Source of the DNA: Laburnicola sp. R22_1
Taxonomy: Eukaryota > Ascomycota > Dothideomycetes > Pleosporales > Didymosphaeriaceae
Length of the DNA stretch: 64,000 bases
Assembly (NCBI GenBank): GCA_014281115.1
Contig: JACONQ010000012.1
Coordinates: 2,480,001-2,544,000 of the forward strand
Reading direction: 5' to 3'
The notes under the pieces: model-generated
What the model saw: only the letters and a program-made list of their open reading frames with translations
Databases searched by the model: none
Told to the model about the DNA's origin: nothing
Position numbers and translations under genes: made by a program
Shown: in pieces, positions 32,774-45,029 of the stretch
Layout of the letters: each line of letters opens with the position of its first letter
How positions within the stretch are numbered: position 1 is the first letter of the stretch

Positions 32774-33310
32774 TCTTTCCTGCACATAGGGTCTTGCTTT
32801 TAATCCTAGAAAAGGCTAGAGGGATGCAAGCGAGAAGCTGAGCAAAACGTAAGAAAACGTGCTGATTAATGTTGGGTAGTATTAGAAGTTACATAATCGT
32901 ACCACAGCACCTGCTTTTGGAGCTAGATGTACTGACCTCTGTGGCGGAGACGTACTTCGTGCAACGTCTACGATGGTTTCTGCTCTAGAATGCTAAAGGG
33001 AGGGATAACGTCCTCTGTAGAATAACATATCTTATTTCCAGCTAGCAAAAAGATAAGATGGCGTAGTTGTGGTAGAAATACTATAGTAGGGCTAAAGCAC
33101 GTGAAGCACTCAAGTGAGAATATAAAGACTAAAATATTTGTAATATTTAAGTGCAACCCGCTATTCGACTTGGAAACTATATAATTATAGTGCCTATAGT
33201 TTATTAAAAAGGTTAATAATGTGTGTGTAGCTTAAAGTTACTGTGAAGTTAAAGTACCTATTATTCTTTTTGGGACAAAGGTATCTTTCGCTACACAGGG
33301 GGGGAGGTTA
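32774..33310 (-). repeat. Inverted-repeat arm, right (unit I)
   Basis: Reverse-complement partner of 25705-26257. It ends outward with the complement of AACCTCCCCCCCTGTGTAGC and carries AAGTTAAAGTACC at 33247-33259. Together the arms enclose the HeLo-like/zinc-knuckle gene, the ankyrin fragment and the pogo transposase. Confidence 0.75.
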
Positions 33311-34890
33311 ACGGGTAGAGCACAACAAAAATCTAAGTTTCGCTTTCCTTGCTCTGTTTAAGGGCCGGATTAAAGTTTTTATTTTTAGCGGGATGTGTCG
33401 CCTTAAATACTAGCTACAGCGATTCTAGCATGCGGAAATTAAAGATAGAAAATTAGGATTTAGTTTTTATAATTCTAAAAATATTAATCTATATATACGC
33501 AAAAGGGTCTGATTAGCATTTATCTAGTCCTTAATAGGAAAGGAAAGGCCGCGACCTCTAAAACTTGTCTTGGCGATACTCTTAACACAGTAACGATTAT
33601 TAGGTCAGCCAATCATTGTGATGCAGGAGCGGTTTTAGGGCCCGGAGTTATAATTTAGGCCCTCTTTTAAGCGCCTTGTCCATAGCGCTTAAAATAGCAT
33701 TTAGCACACTATGTAAGCGACCAATAGATAAGCGTATAGAATTAAGCCTACTTTCAACCTCTGTCGGCGCTTATTATCTCTCTAACCGAGCGCTCCTAAC
33801 GACAAGCTATGTGCTCTATCTGCCTCTAGTACCTTGCTGCTGTCTTATTCTAAGGTTGTCTAAACATAAGTGGTACGGCTTGGCTACGATGCGTGCACCG
33901 TATACCTTAATAGACTTAATCGCCGTGTATTAACAGAGGTATGTGTTCTGTGCTTGTGATGGATGATTGTTGCTTTAACCTTTCGCTGTGCCTTATTCGC
34001 CTACAGGTTGTTACATGCTTAGAGATACGCCGCAGCGCTAAGGACTATATCTTCCACTTCCATGCCAAAATCCCAAGAAATGGCAGATCTCCTTTAACTT
34101 CATGCGTTCTTTGGAGTGGAGACAATTACATATATCTAAGCCACGTAAATCTTATAGATGGGCTCCTTTACAGCGCACTAAATAATTGCAAATTAATTGC
34201 CCTGACTGTAGGGCAGAAATCTCTATTAAGTAACTTATGTTTGAGGCATAGCAAAATTCATCCAAGACTGCCTTAAGGCGAAGCGGCACGGCAAACTACT
34301 AATAGTGATGAGTAAGAATTGCCGCAATCTAATGGCACTAAACATAGGCCATGTTTAGGCGCCGATGTTACACCTCCTCTTACCTTCTTGTCGATTTAGT
34401 GCTGGAGGTAACAAGATTTCCAATCGCTTTCACAAATCTGCATAATATAAGAAGGCTTCCACCCTAAATGTAATGCGCACAACGCACGCGTTAACAACCC
34501 TATGTTAAAGTAGAAGCGAGTAAGCTGTACCCAAGCGGACATCTTGCTGTGCCTTAATAATAGACTAACGATAGTGTAGGGTTGAGGCCCCTTATAGGCC
34601 ATTGCATATTTAGTAATAAGTGTAAGCGCAATAATTTGCGTTTTCTGAGAAGATAAGAGTGGAAAACCAATTCCCAGAATGCGAGAATAAACAAGAATCC
34701 TTCAGCAATTTACTCTATTAGGATAATGACCCGTACCAAGACTGTGCCGCTTGCTTAGAGCTGAGAAGAATTAAGAGAAGTATGGGTTCTTTCGAAGAGC
34801 GATTATGCCACTATTACTACTGCATTGACTATATGATTAATGTATGCATGTGGACGGTACGGTTGAGTACTTGACAATTAATTACAACCT
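33311..34890. other. Decayed sequence without recognisable genes
   Basis: Open frames at 33676-33933 and 33941-34276 are short and match no family I know. A block near 34280-34370 (GAGTAAGAATTGCCGCAA) is a weak further copy of the repeat at 35030 and 36050. Confidence 0.4.
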
Positions 34891-36335
34891 AACTCTGTAT
34901 AGAGATGGACCCCTCTAGCGCCCTAATAGATTTGCTCTGTTAACGACCTAACGTAAGTAAGAGGCGGCAGTACTGAGTTGCAAGTATGTCTGGGCTACGG
35001 TATCTAAGTCAACCCTAAGCCAAAGCTATGGGTAGGCGACCTGCTAGAAGTATTAAGCAAGTGTTGCCGCAAATATACGTTAGCGAACCTTAGCCATAGT
35101 TTACCGTCGACGTGATACCTAATTACATGCGGCACTTAATTAAGAAGAGCCAACAGTGTATGTTAAGGCTCGCAAGGGGAAGATAAATACATTACTAAGC
35201 GTCACGTTGCAATAAACAAACTGCAGGACATCTATATTCACGTATTGTCTAGCTTTGCTAAACTTAAGCGAATATTGTAGAGCAAACAATTAAGTCTAAG
35301 AACTCTGCATAGCGGCGCTGTCGGTAGCAAAGCAGCTCTGACTTTGGTGGAGCGCTCCTGAACACCGCCAATTGTTAAGACAAATTTGGCGCGCCTTACT
35401 GCTGCACTAGGCGCCTCTGTCTCTAAATGTGGATATAATTTGCACGGGGGACACGATATGAGCCAATCGTGGAAGTGGCCCACCTAAATGTAGAAGTAAG
35501 AGTTTAAAAATGGGAAACGAAAATGCAAAATTAACAACTAACTTAATTAGCCCACCTAGCGCTGCTCGTTCGCCCCAGAAGTGAATCTCGACACTCTAAT
35601 CTTCTTCTGTCTGACACTGGCATTGTATTTAGCTCCTGGTATATAGCTTCTTAACCTTCTGTGCAAAGCAGCGGATGGTGTAGATGTTGCAGCCAGGGAC
35701 TTACTTATTCTGTATTTGCTAAGGTTGGCATTAGACTTTAATAGCAACATAGTGCGTTGGATGAGACTAAGTAGGTTTTAATCAATTAATCAATTAGTTA
35801 AACGAAGGTTCGCCTGCGCCTTCTCCGGAAATAGTAATGTCCTTCTTCAACAAGACCTTGGGTTCACTCCCGTATGGGTTGAAATTTCTGGCACATGATT
35901 ACTAGCCTCTCCAGCGCTCTGACAGATTGCTCCATTAATGACTAAACGTATTTGTGGGGCGGCAGTACTCTGTTGTATCTCTAGGGCACGGTACATAAAT
36001 CACAGCATTAAACAGGGTTAGCCTTAAGGCAAGGCCGCGTGGAGGTGAGCCGCCAATAATAATGAGCAAGCATTGCCGCAAATAACGGTTATTAAATCTT
36101 GGCTAAAGTTAAGCGCCGACATGATACCCAAACACTAGGTTAATTTAGAATACATACGGCACTTAATTAAGAGCCAGCCTTAGATGTTAAGTTTTTTAGG
36201 TAGAAGATAATAATTTCAAAAAGTTGCGTTGCAATAAAAGAACAGGAGAACGCTTATATTTACGCATTTGGGTAGAAATATTGTGGAACAGACAACTAAG
36301 TCTTAGCATCCTAGACAGCGATAATACTAGTACTA
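34890..36335 (+). repeat. Two diverged direct repeats (~400 bp each, ~1 kb apart)
   Basis: 34890-35310 and 35900-36335 share ordered blocks: CTCYAGCGCYCT, GGCGGCAGTACT, GGGC-ACGGTA, TTGCCGCAAATA, GCACTTAATTAAGA, GTTGCAATAAA, TATATT-ACG and a GACAACTAAGTCTTAG-like block. Divergence is mostly C/T and G/A, consistent with an RIP-damaged duplication. Confidence 0.6.
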
Positions 36336-36384
36336 TTAACATCCCTCACTGCGTAGCGAGACACACTGGGTAGCGAGACAAATA

Positions 36385-37290
36385 AGGGGTACTTTAACTT
36401 TAAGCAACTAGAAAGCTCATGCGCACAACAGATATTGCTATAATTCTACAAAAATAATCTGCTGCGGCTAATTCTGAATGTCTATGTTCTACTTTGCCTA
36501 AAAATTACGTTCGCATTATTGCTTCTGCGCCTAATTTGTACAGCGCCTTATGTCGTGCCATAACAGGCTTCCCTCCTTACAGCGCCAACCTTAAGTCTTT
36601 TTCGCTCTGAATTTTGTAGAATAGGCTTATCCTACCCTTACAGCCTCCCTCCAATACTAGAAAGTCATCATCAGCCCTATGCGCGCTGCAGGGCGCAATT
36701 TTATGCAGCGCTGCCCTATTAATTAGTACTTCCAGCGGAAGCGAACCACTAATCCTGGCTAATTCGCGATGGCCCCGCACGTCTTACCTTATACATATGT
36801 GGGTATTTTAGCGATTCTACACACTTTAAGATGCAGTCTAACGCACAGCAATGCCTACTTTATAATGTAGAGCCATACCATTGCGCCGCCCCTAAGTGCT
36901 AAGATCTGCTGTTGTCCCCTCCGCTGACTGACGAAACGACCTAATCGAGCCTACCACGTCCTCATGCTTCTTAAGTCTACTGGCACGCCAATTCCTAGAC
37001 TAAGCTGCAGCGAGCTCTACTCTTAGCTTGTTAAAGGGGAATACAATATGATGGGAAGGATACAAGCTAAGATAGAGCGCGGCGGGCCTAGAAATCGAAG
37101 CCTGCGCTTTGCCATAGGGGTTTAACTAAGCGTTACTAGCAAATCGCCGTCGTTACAAGCGTATACAAAGGTGGAAAGGCTCTGCATACTTTAGTAATAC
37201 AGCTATCATATAGTTAAACAACCAGCGGCTTCTTACATGAGCACTGCAATCTTTAGGGCTGTAGAGATGTGCTTTAGTACGACCTCCAAC
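36385..37290 (+). repeat. Inverted-repeat arm, left (unit II)
   Basis: It begins with GGGGTACTTTAACTTTAAGC and matches the reverse complement of 40990-42005 over about 900 bp. Shared blocks include GCGCCTAATTTGTACA, TTTTTCGCTCT, GTAGAATAGGC, CAGCGCTGCCC, TTATACAT, TAGAGCGCGGC and CACTGCAATCT. Just outside it, TAACATCCCTCACTGCGTAG resembles the outer end of unit I. Confidence 0.75.
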
Positions 37291-38239
37291 AGTTATAAGG
37301 ATTAGATCGTTTATATTCGTGAGGGATAAGTACTAGTAGAGCTGTAATAGTGGCCATGCTTGGCAAGATTCTATATAATCTAGAGCTGCATATAGCACTC
37401 TTCTCTTTAGCCATATCTATAAGCCATCGCCTCCAGCGTAAGAGAGGGTCTAAATTTTAGAGATGAAGTAGAAAGGTCGAGCGGAGGTCTAGCGGATGCT
37501 AAGAAATTCCCGGGGACGGTGCCAAAACGAGGTTTTAGAAGAGGAGGGAGCTCTAAATAGGACCCATGGCACTTCTAAAACGGTTTCCGGCAAGTTGCAG
37601 AGTTTTATTCTACCTAGCACTAAGCCTAAAAGGGCACTAATACTGTTGCCCTGCTTAAGGCGAGGAGGCGGACTAGCCAGTTACTAATTAAACGCCACGG
37701 CTCATCCGCTTTCCTAGTTTTCCAGCCCACTTTTCTCTATCAAATTCGGTTGTCCTTCTATATCCCCAAGAATAGCAGACGTGAAGTTAATTAGTACGTG
37801 ACCCTTGGAATACTCCAAGTTAAGAACTAACATAATAGTATATCTAGGATATGCCTTACTCTGTGTGCACGCAAGAACAAGTCCGATATTCTTACAGACA
37901 TTCTAAGGACGGCGAATTCGTTAAATGTTCGAATCACGCTGGAATGGACACGAGATGTTCTAGCAATGCGATTTAGTATCTAGCTGTAAAGACATCGACC
38001 TATTTATGCAGAGCATGTTTAAGAAGCGGATAATGGTATTAAATAACCGGCTGCGTATACCGATAACACTCGAAGAGGGCAGAAGAGCTAGGTAATTAGG
38101 CGAAATATCAATGGACTATTAAAAGGAAATGTGTATTTAAAGCTCCCTATTAATTAGATTAGATAAAGGAAGTGATGTGTACATGCTGAGTGAAGCGAGT
38201 CTATTGTTCGCCGGCCCTTAAGTCTGGCTATATCCCATG

Positions 38240-38695
38240 GCCCCCTACTCCTGACGTGTCTACTAGCTGTTGAGCAAGCTTAATAGTTTTCCTTAGCTCT
38301 AACTTCGCGTAGTCTTTGTTATCCTAAAAAGTTGCTGCCTTGAAATCTATAAATTTCGCTTTGTTACCTTTAATTATGATATTATACTTGTTTAGGTCTC
38401 TATGGACAATACCTATGGCATGCAACTGCAGCATAATATCTTTACAGATCTCCAAATCCTTCACATCTAGGTGGCGGCTATTAAGAGCTTCCATTAAAAA
38501 GCCTATAACCTAATCTCTTGTTTCTTTATAAACGTAACCTAAAAACTTTAGCGCAAATGTGAACCTATGTATCTTAAGAGCACAATAAGCCCTAATCTCT
38601 CTATAAAGAGCCTTAAGCTCATGCCCGAATCTAGAAATCTTTAAAATGTATATTTTCCCTTGCACTTCTACAAATGAAACCCTGTCGCTAATTTA
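38240..38695 (-). pseudogene. Protein-kinase-like relic
   Basis: Minus-strand translation gives VSFVEVQGKIYILKI (Lys-containing strand), ELKALYREIRAYCAL, KFLGYVYKETRD*VIGFLMEAL, then the catalytic loop HRDLNKYNIII and FIDFKAATF (family DFE/DFG position). In-frame TAG codons stand where Trp or Gln/Glu is expected. The HxDLNxYN loop with a DFE-like motif fits a family of small fungal kinase-like proteins found in accessory regions. It sits in the spacer of unit II and may be its former cargo. Confidence 0.65.
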
Positions 38696-38699
38696 AGAG

Positions 38700-40985
38700 A
38701 CTGGAGTGAGCTCTAGAAAGTTGTAGTATTAATAGAGGCGCATAGGAATGGGGAGTTAATATAACCAGTGTGGTTTAAAGGTATCCAGCAGATATGAGAT
38801 CCTCTAAGATGTCCTGTTGACCGTAAGTGTATTCCACTGTTTATTCCAAACTAGGAGAGAGCGCAATTTCGCAAGTATTCTTAAGCTATTAGTTTAATTA
38901 GTTATAGGTATAATGTCCAAATTTAAAATTAAGACGTAAACGATTCGTGCGCCTTTTCGGATTTGGTAGAGGTAGTTGTCCTCCTCTAGGTTGAGGAACA
39001 ATACTTCCTCCGTGCTTTCCATGTGCAGCTACAACAACGCCCCCTAACAACGTGTGGCGAGTTCTGCAGAGTTACTGGCTCAGAGAAGCCGTTTCAACTA
39101 TAAGGGTAGAATAACTTGTAGCCAATAAGTAGACTAGTAAACAGTGAGAAGTGGTATACCGTCTGTTGGTGGTTGAGTGCAGAAGCCGATTGCGCAGCGC
39201 TAAGCAAAATGGAAGAGACACTAAGCCGCATATAGCTGCTTACCACAGGCCATAACAAAGGCTTAATGCTTTTACAACACCCCCAAATAAACTGCGTTAG
39301 ATAGAGCAACAGAGACGGCTGCTAACGTTTAAGCCTCCTAGTGCGAAAGCCTAAGATATATCCCCCCCACGTTCTAATAAACTAGAGTTTCTGCCTATAT
39401 CATATGTCTACCCAATGTCCTCGCTATCGCCCACGCACTCTCCTACCTTTCTATGGAATAGTCTTAGCGCAATCATCGCCTGACACCAAATACATTAAAT
39501 ATTCCTCAAAATTCTAGATAATTGCGATATGCATTGGATTGTTCAAGGACTAGCCACATGTAGTAATTTTAACAACCTAACTTGCGAAAACCGGCGTCGT
39601 CTATACCTCCACCAAGAATAACTTAGATTGCACTTATGTAGCATCGCAGAACGGCAGACCATAAAGCTATACAAGTGCCCTAGGAAGTTCTAAACAAATG
39701 TGCTCTAAAACTAGCGCATAACAACGCCGCCCTCCTAAAGAGTATTCTAAACCTTTACTGCGTCACCTACACTTCCACCCAATTTTGCAGCTAGAATCTA
39801 TACACTAGCTCCTGTGGCGTATACTCTAACCCTATTAATAAACATATTCCTGTCTAGCAAATTGCATGTGTAAGGTGGCAGGTTTTAACTATAGTAGGGT
39901 CGCGCCTGTAGGCAATGCTGTAGAATTTTATAAAGATAGTTTACGATGACAGCTGTGGCTAGCTTAGATGTGCGCGTGGAAATGTTTTAAGTTTAAGTTG
40001 GGTGGCTTCCATTGCGAGATGAGGAAGGGCAAGTGGAAATATGGGCTAAGGTGATATCTAAGTGAGTTGTAGTTAAATTACGAAACTTAGATGATTAAGT
40101 GACGTACTTGTTAAGCACCTTGTCTACTTCTAGTGAGGAAGCCGTCTGATTAAGGGGCACCATGTGCTCTAATTGTTAAGTCTTAGTTGCCTGGAGATCT
40201 TTAATGAGCATGCGTATGTCCTCTAGCAGGTTGTTCTACTCCACATCTATAACGCTGTATGTAACTAGCTTGTCCAAGGCGCTAAACTTCCATAGTTTAG
40301 GGCTATTGTTTCTTACTGTCCTTCTGTTGTGGTGAGCAACGCTTCATATTTGTATGCGTAGACTGGAACGGTCAAGGTCGCTTAGATTATAGTGCCTGTG
40401 GGAATGGACTATAGGAGCGTTTTTAGGGCGGACAAGGTGGGCGGGGCAAGGCTAACTGTTTAGCAAGCTAATTGCGGATGACGGCGGAGTTGTACATTAG
40501 GGGAGGAGTGTGCGGGCACTAGATGCTGCTAGAGTTGCAGCTAGGCAAGGCGCTGAGCATGTAGAGGAATATCTAAGAACTTAATTATTTGTTGTTTTAG
40601 AATGTTGTTGCGTCGGCGTGTGCAGATTATCGCTAGCCACAGCGCGTTGGTTATGGTAACAACGCGTTTAGAGGGACGACGCAAAAAATAGACAAAGAAT
40701 AAGTAGTAATACTCTACAAGGGTTACAAGTCCATTAGTTTAGGAAAGATTCGAATGTAAAGTGGGGACATTTTAGGGATTAATAGGGTGTTAAAGATAGA
40801 TGGAGGCATGGCGGAGCTCTTATCTAAGAATCGGTGCCAAGCCGGAATTTCTAATGGTGGCCCCAGCGGTGGGGCACGCGGCAGAAACACCTTACAAGAC
40901 TTGGCATGGCATGGCATACATCTACATCAACCTTAACCTCTTAACTTTAGGGTTACCCTAACAATCCAGAACTCATAACTGTCAA
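38700..40985. other. Unit II spacer, no genes recognised
   Basis: Between the kinase-like relic and the right arm. Frames are short and stop-rich. The open frame at 40723-40917 (minus) has no recognisable similarity. Confidence 0.4.
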
Positions 40986-40989
40986 AGGT

Positions 40990-42005
40990 TAAACTAAAGC
41001 ACCTTTGCTACAACTCTAGAGATTGCAGTGTCCATGCAAGAAGCCGCTGGTTATTTTAACCGTACAACAGCTGTACTACCAAAGTATACAGTGCCTTTCC
41101 ATCTTCGTATGCGCTTGCAATAACGGCGTTTCGCTAGTAACACTTAGTTAAACCCACTTACTAAAGCGCAGGCTTTAATTTCCAGGCCTGCCGCGCTCTA
41201 TCTTGTCTTATATCCTTCCCGCCATATTGTATTCCCCTCTAACGAGCCAAGACCAGAGCTCGCTGTGGCTTGGTCTAGGAATTGGCGCTGGTGGACTCGA
41301 CGAGCATAGGGGTGTGGTGGGCTTGATTAGGTCTTTTATTTAGTTAGCGGAGAAAACAATAGCAGGCGTTAGGGCTTAAGGGCGTGGTAATGCTATGCGT
41401 GGTAATGCTATGTCTCTATATTACAAAGTGGGCGTCGCTGTGCGTTGGACCGCGTGTCGAAATGTACCACAAGATGGCTAGATTAACTAGCGCCTTAGCC
41501 CTGCTCCTAATCCTAAGTTAGATTTAACAATAATCTGAGCGCTTATGCAATTCGCATAGCCACACATCCCACAGTAAAATACCCTACAGATGTATAAGGT
41601 AAGACGTGCGGGGTCATCGCGCATTAGCCCAGATCCGTAGTTCGCTTCTGCCAGAAGTACTAATTAACAGGGCGGCGCTGCATAAAACTGCCCCCCCGCA
41701 GCGTGCATAGGGCTAATAATGACTTTCTAGTAGTGGGGGGAGGTTGTGAGGCTAGGATTAGGCTATTCTACAAAAACTTAGAGCGAAAAAGGCTTAAGGT
41801 TAGCGCTGTGGGGAGGGAAGTCTACTGTGTTATGACACAAGGCATTGTACAAATTAGGCGCGGAGGCGACAATGCGAACGTAATTTTTAGATTAGAAGGG
41901 TTCCTAGATGTCTAGGAATAGCTAAAGTATATTACTTATAGAGAGTTGTTATGAATAGCAACGTGTGCACAGCTGTTAAGGTGGTTGAAGTTAAAGTACC
42001 CTACA
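40990..42005 (-). repeat. Inverted-repeat arm, right (unit II)
   Basis: Reverse-complement partner of 36385-37290, ending outward with GAAGTTAAAGTACCC at about 41990-42004. The outer 55 bp, read inward from TAACGTCTGTTACTGCAGGT, resemble the ends of unit I and the left end of unit II. Confidence 0.75.
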
Positions 42006-44200
42006 TTTTTCTCGGCGTGGGGTGTTTCTCCACCTGCAGTAACAGACGTTAGTTCCTTATTCATAAATGCTAACCAGCACTAGCTTGGGCAAAGTGCTTC
42101 TGAAACCCGGCTAATTGTTGGGCCGAAGGTGGCGCCTTGCTGCAGCGCCTCTAATCCCAAGTGTGAATTTAATCTGCATTAGATACAAGATAATTCGCAG
42201 CTCCTACAGTAGTACAGTACGTAACTTCGTGACCTTCTGTCCCAAGCGGCGCATTGTGGAGTTTACGGCTTTGGCAATTGCATAATCTATATGTAGAAAC
42301 ACAAACCTAAAGAAAACGAAAATTAGAGAACTATCCACTTCTTAAGACGCAATATACATAGCCATAGATAGAATTTAGATAAGGCAGGGAAAGCTGGCTC
42401 CTATAAAGGAGGGTGAAGGGGGGCGGAACAGATCAGCAACAATTCAGGACGCGTTAGCTGAGACCAAGCAGCTTTCAAACAACCAATCAATTGTGACTTT
42501 GACTAGGGGTCCTAAAGGAACCCAGAAGAACCCATGCTGAATGTAGTCTTATAATAATAGCAGGAAGCAGAGAGCAAGAGGCACAGCAAATAAAGCATGG
42601 CTGAACCGTAGCGTAAGGGCGCTTAATTCACGGGCGCTAAAATCCGGGCGCTGATAGGACGGGTCTTTCTATTAATAGGGATCCTCATTCTAGAAATTGA
42701 TTTTTCAATTCCAAAATTCAAGACTTAGAAGTCAAAATTGTAAATTCTGTAACTGGACAAGGGGCTCCACAGCGAAGTATATAAACCCCGCCCTGCCCCT
42801 CCTCAGTTGTTCATTCCAATTTCCTCAATATGCTTCCAGCACTGTCTGTCACCTCGAGCACCTAGCCACTTACGTGGTTAACTCACGTGATGGCTACATG
42901 GGCGTGACATCATGATTCCTATTATTAGTCTTCCTTAGAGCTTCACTGTACCCTTGCCGCCCACTCCTATACAAGTCATGCTGGGAGACTCCTTCCACAA
43001 ACATAATTGGTGGTGCCAACTGCCACTAAGTCATCTTAGAATAGCCTCTAACTAATAGCAGTGTTCCCTTCAGCACACTGCTACGTAATAACTGCTAAGA
43101 CAGTAATGCAAGTCCACATACACGATGAAATTCCATGTTTTAGTATTCTAGGTGTACGAGTGTAGAACACAAGATTAAAGTGCCTAATGTGCAGAATTTG
43201 TGCTTGCTAGCACATCTTATAGAGCATTTTAAAGGTTTATTTCTATGTCTAATCTGTTTGTAGTAATGCCACCATGTCTAGTAGTCTTTGCAACGCTGGC
43301 TATACTATTAACATCACTCTAGCAAGGGCGCCAAGCTTATCTTAGAAGGCTGACACTTCGTAGTAATATTTCATGGCTAATGGGGTTGCTTATTTCCGCA
43401 AATATTAAGTTACGTCGCTAAGTTATTAGTTAGGCATTATTCGCTAGAGACAAGCTGCAGTATTAATTTGTGGCTCTGTAACCTTAGACGATGTTTGTAT
43501 TTCAGTCCTGCACACGATACATCTCTGCTAGCATCTCTATTAAGTAGGCTAGATTTGCCAAAGAGCCGTTTTACAATCTTCCAAGAGGGGCGCCAAGTTG
43601 CTTTTGAAATGGCAAGATCTGTGTCCATTTTTAGCCAAGGGCCTAAAAATGGCTCCAAACCGCGAACCTGCGTTGGCCTAATATACAACCAATCATTAAC
43701 AGGTCCCCACAGGAATAGCTCACGCCAGTCACAACGCCTGTCATTTAGAGGCCCTAATCTAGAACCCTAGTTAAGAGGCCATAGACTGCTCTTAGTCATC
43801 GTACGTATTGTCTTCAGACCTTTGTTGCTAAGCTTTAGTCAGGCGACGTCAGGTGGCTGCACACAGCATACCCTCTTAGTCTAAGTACAACGCGCCGCAA
43901 GTTAACATACATCAACAATGAACTCAACTAACCGAAATTAAATTAAGTAAAATTACAGTAACGTTAAATGAATTCTAACACAAGACTAAGATCCACTTCC
44001 CACCATATCGTAATAGGCAGGAAACACGTCCCAACTTAATCTGACGAAAACGGGCTGACCTAGCTAGCAGTAAAAATCGGATTAATCTGATGAGCTGCAA
44101 CAAGCGAATAGCCTTCGATATCTTCAGTAGAGTTTTTAGGCGACAGGTCATTTTGCATACCTATTGTCCAGAAAGTCTCAATTAAAGACGAAGTGATAGT
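42006..44200. other. Decayed or intergenic sequence
   Basis: No supported gene. A TATATAAACC motif near 42779-42788 followed by pyrimidine-rich sequence looks promoter-like, but no gene follows. TACTATTAACATCACTC at 43307-43323 weakly recalls the outer end of the inverted-repeat units. The minus-strand frame at 44060-44248 looks coding-like and may be a displaced 3' end of the next gene. Confidence 0.35.
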
Positions 44201-44207
44201 TTCGTTA

Positions 44208-44827
44208 TCATCGAAGAGATGTAGTGTTGGTGCTTCCTCCGTCTTCAATTCTTTCCCAATGGCTTAACTCGCTTCGCTGCTTGCATATCGGCCGTGGAAC
44301 GCTATACTCAGCGTCGAGGTCGAAATAGGTCGAAAGGATCACGCATGTCACATCCAGGTGGATGCTCCATCGAAATTCCTGTATTTGGCCTCCCATGCCT
44401 TCTGCCAAAGAATCGCAATGCCCGGGTCTCGGACGATCGCAGACAGGGATCACGTATACCAACATCGTTTCGTCAGGATCTCCAGGCTGTGTGCGCGTCT
44501 CCTCTACCGTTCTGATATCTACCTCATCTTTTACTGGTGACTCTTGTCGGTTGTTAGACGCTTTATAAGGCAGTAGATAGGCTTCTGTATTGGATTTGGG
44601 AAAACATTCTACCGCCTCTTGTTCTGCGGCCTCAGCAGAGAGATGCAACAAAATCACAGCGGCTGAAAGACCCTCATCGCCGGCATTGTCTATTCCTAGG
44701 ATGTTGCTGTTGCCAGTCTCACTTGATGAGGATGCCTCATTATCGCTGTGCGAATAGGGCGTATGCACTTCAGCCCCACGCTTATTCATGGGTTGCTTAG
44801 GCATGGTCTGCAATTGTAACTGTCTCA
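44208..44827 (-). CDS. Hypothetical acidic protein
   Basis: An unspliced frame of 206 residues from ATG 44827 (MRQLQLQTMPKQPMNK) to the stop at 44208. It is rich in Glu, Asp and Ser, with GNSNILGIDNAGDEG, LLHLSAEAAEQEAVE and MLVYVIPVCDRPRPGHCDSL. No domain is recognised. A second frame overlapping its end (44060-44248, DDNETITSSLIETFW ... EDIEGYSLVAAHQ) also looks coding-like, so the true C terminus may lie there after a frameshift. A later ATG at 44804 (MPKQPMNKRG) is an alternative start. Confidence 0.4.
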
Positions 44828-45029
44828 TAAGCACTGATAAACGAAAAGGTCAGAACAGACGGACCGATGCTATACGTACACGAGTATACAACCACCAGGT
44901 AAGACGGGTTCTATAGATACGAAGAGCAAGGTAGGAAAATGGGTGATCTTGATCGTGCAAGAGCGTCTGGATGCGAACCAGTGAAAGTGAAGCTTCGAAC
45001 TGATAGATGGCTAACATCTCGGCAGACAC

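Noticed and set aside
20453..33310. A complete Starship with the DUF3435 gene as captain and the 26-33 kb genes as cargo
   Set aside because: No end repeats or empty site visible, and the inverted arms around 25.7-33.3 kb argue for separate units.
33676..34276. Two adjacent plus-strand frames in decayed DNA
   Set aside because: No motif, no plausible intron joining them, and the surroundings are RIP-degraded.
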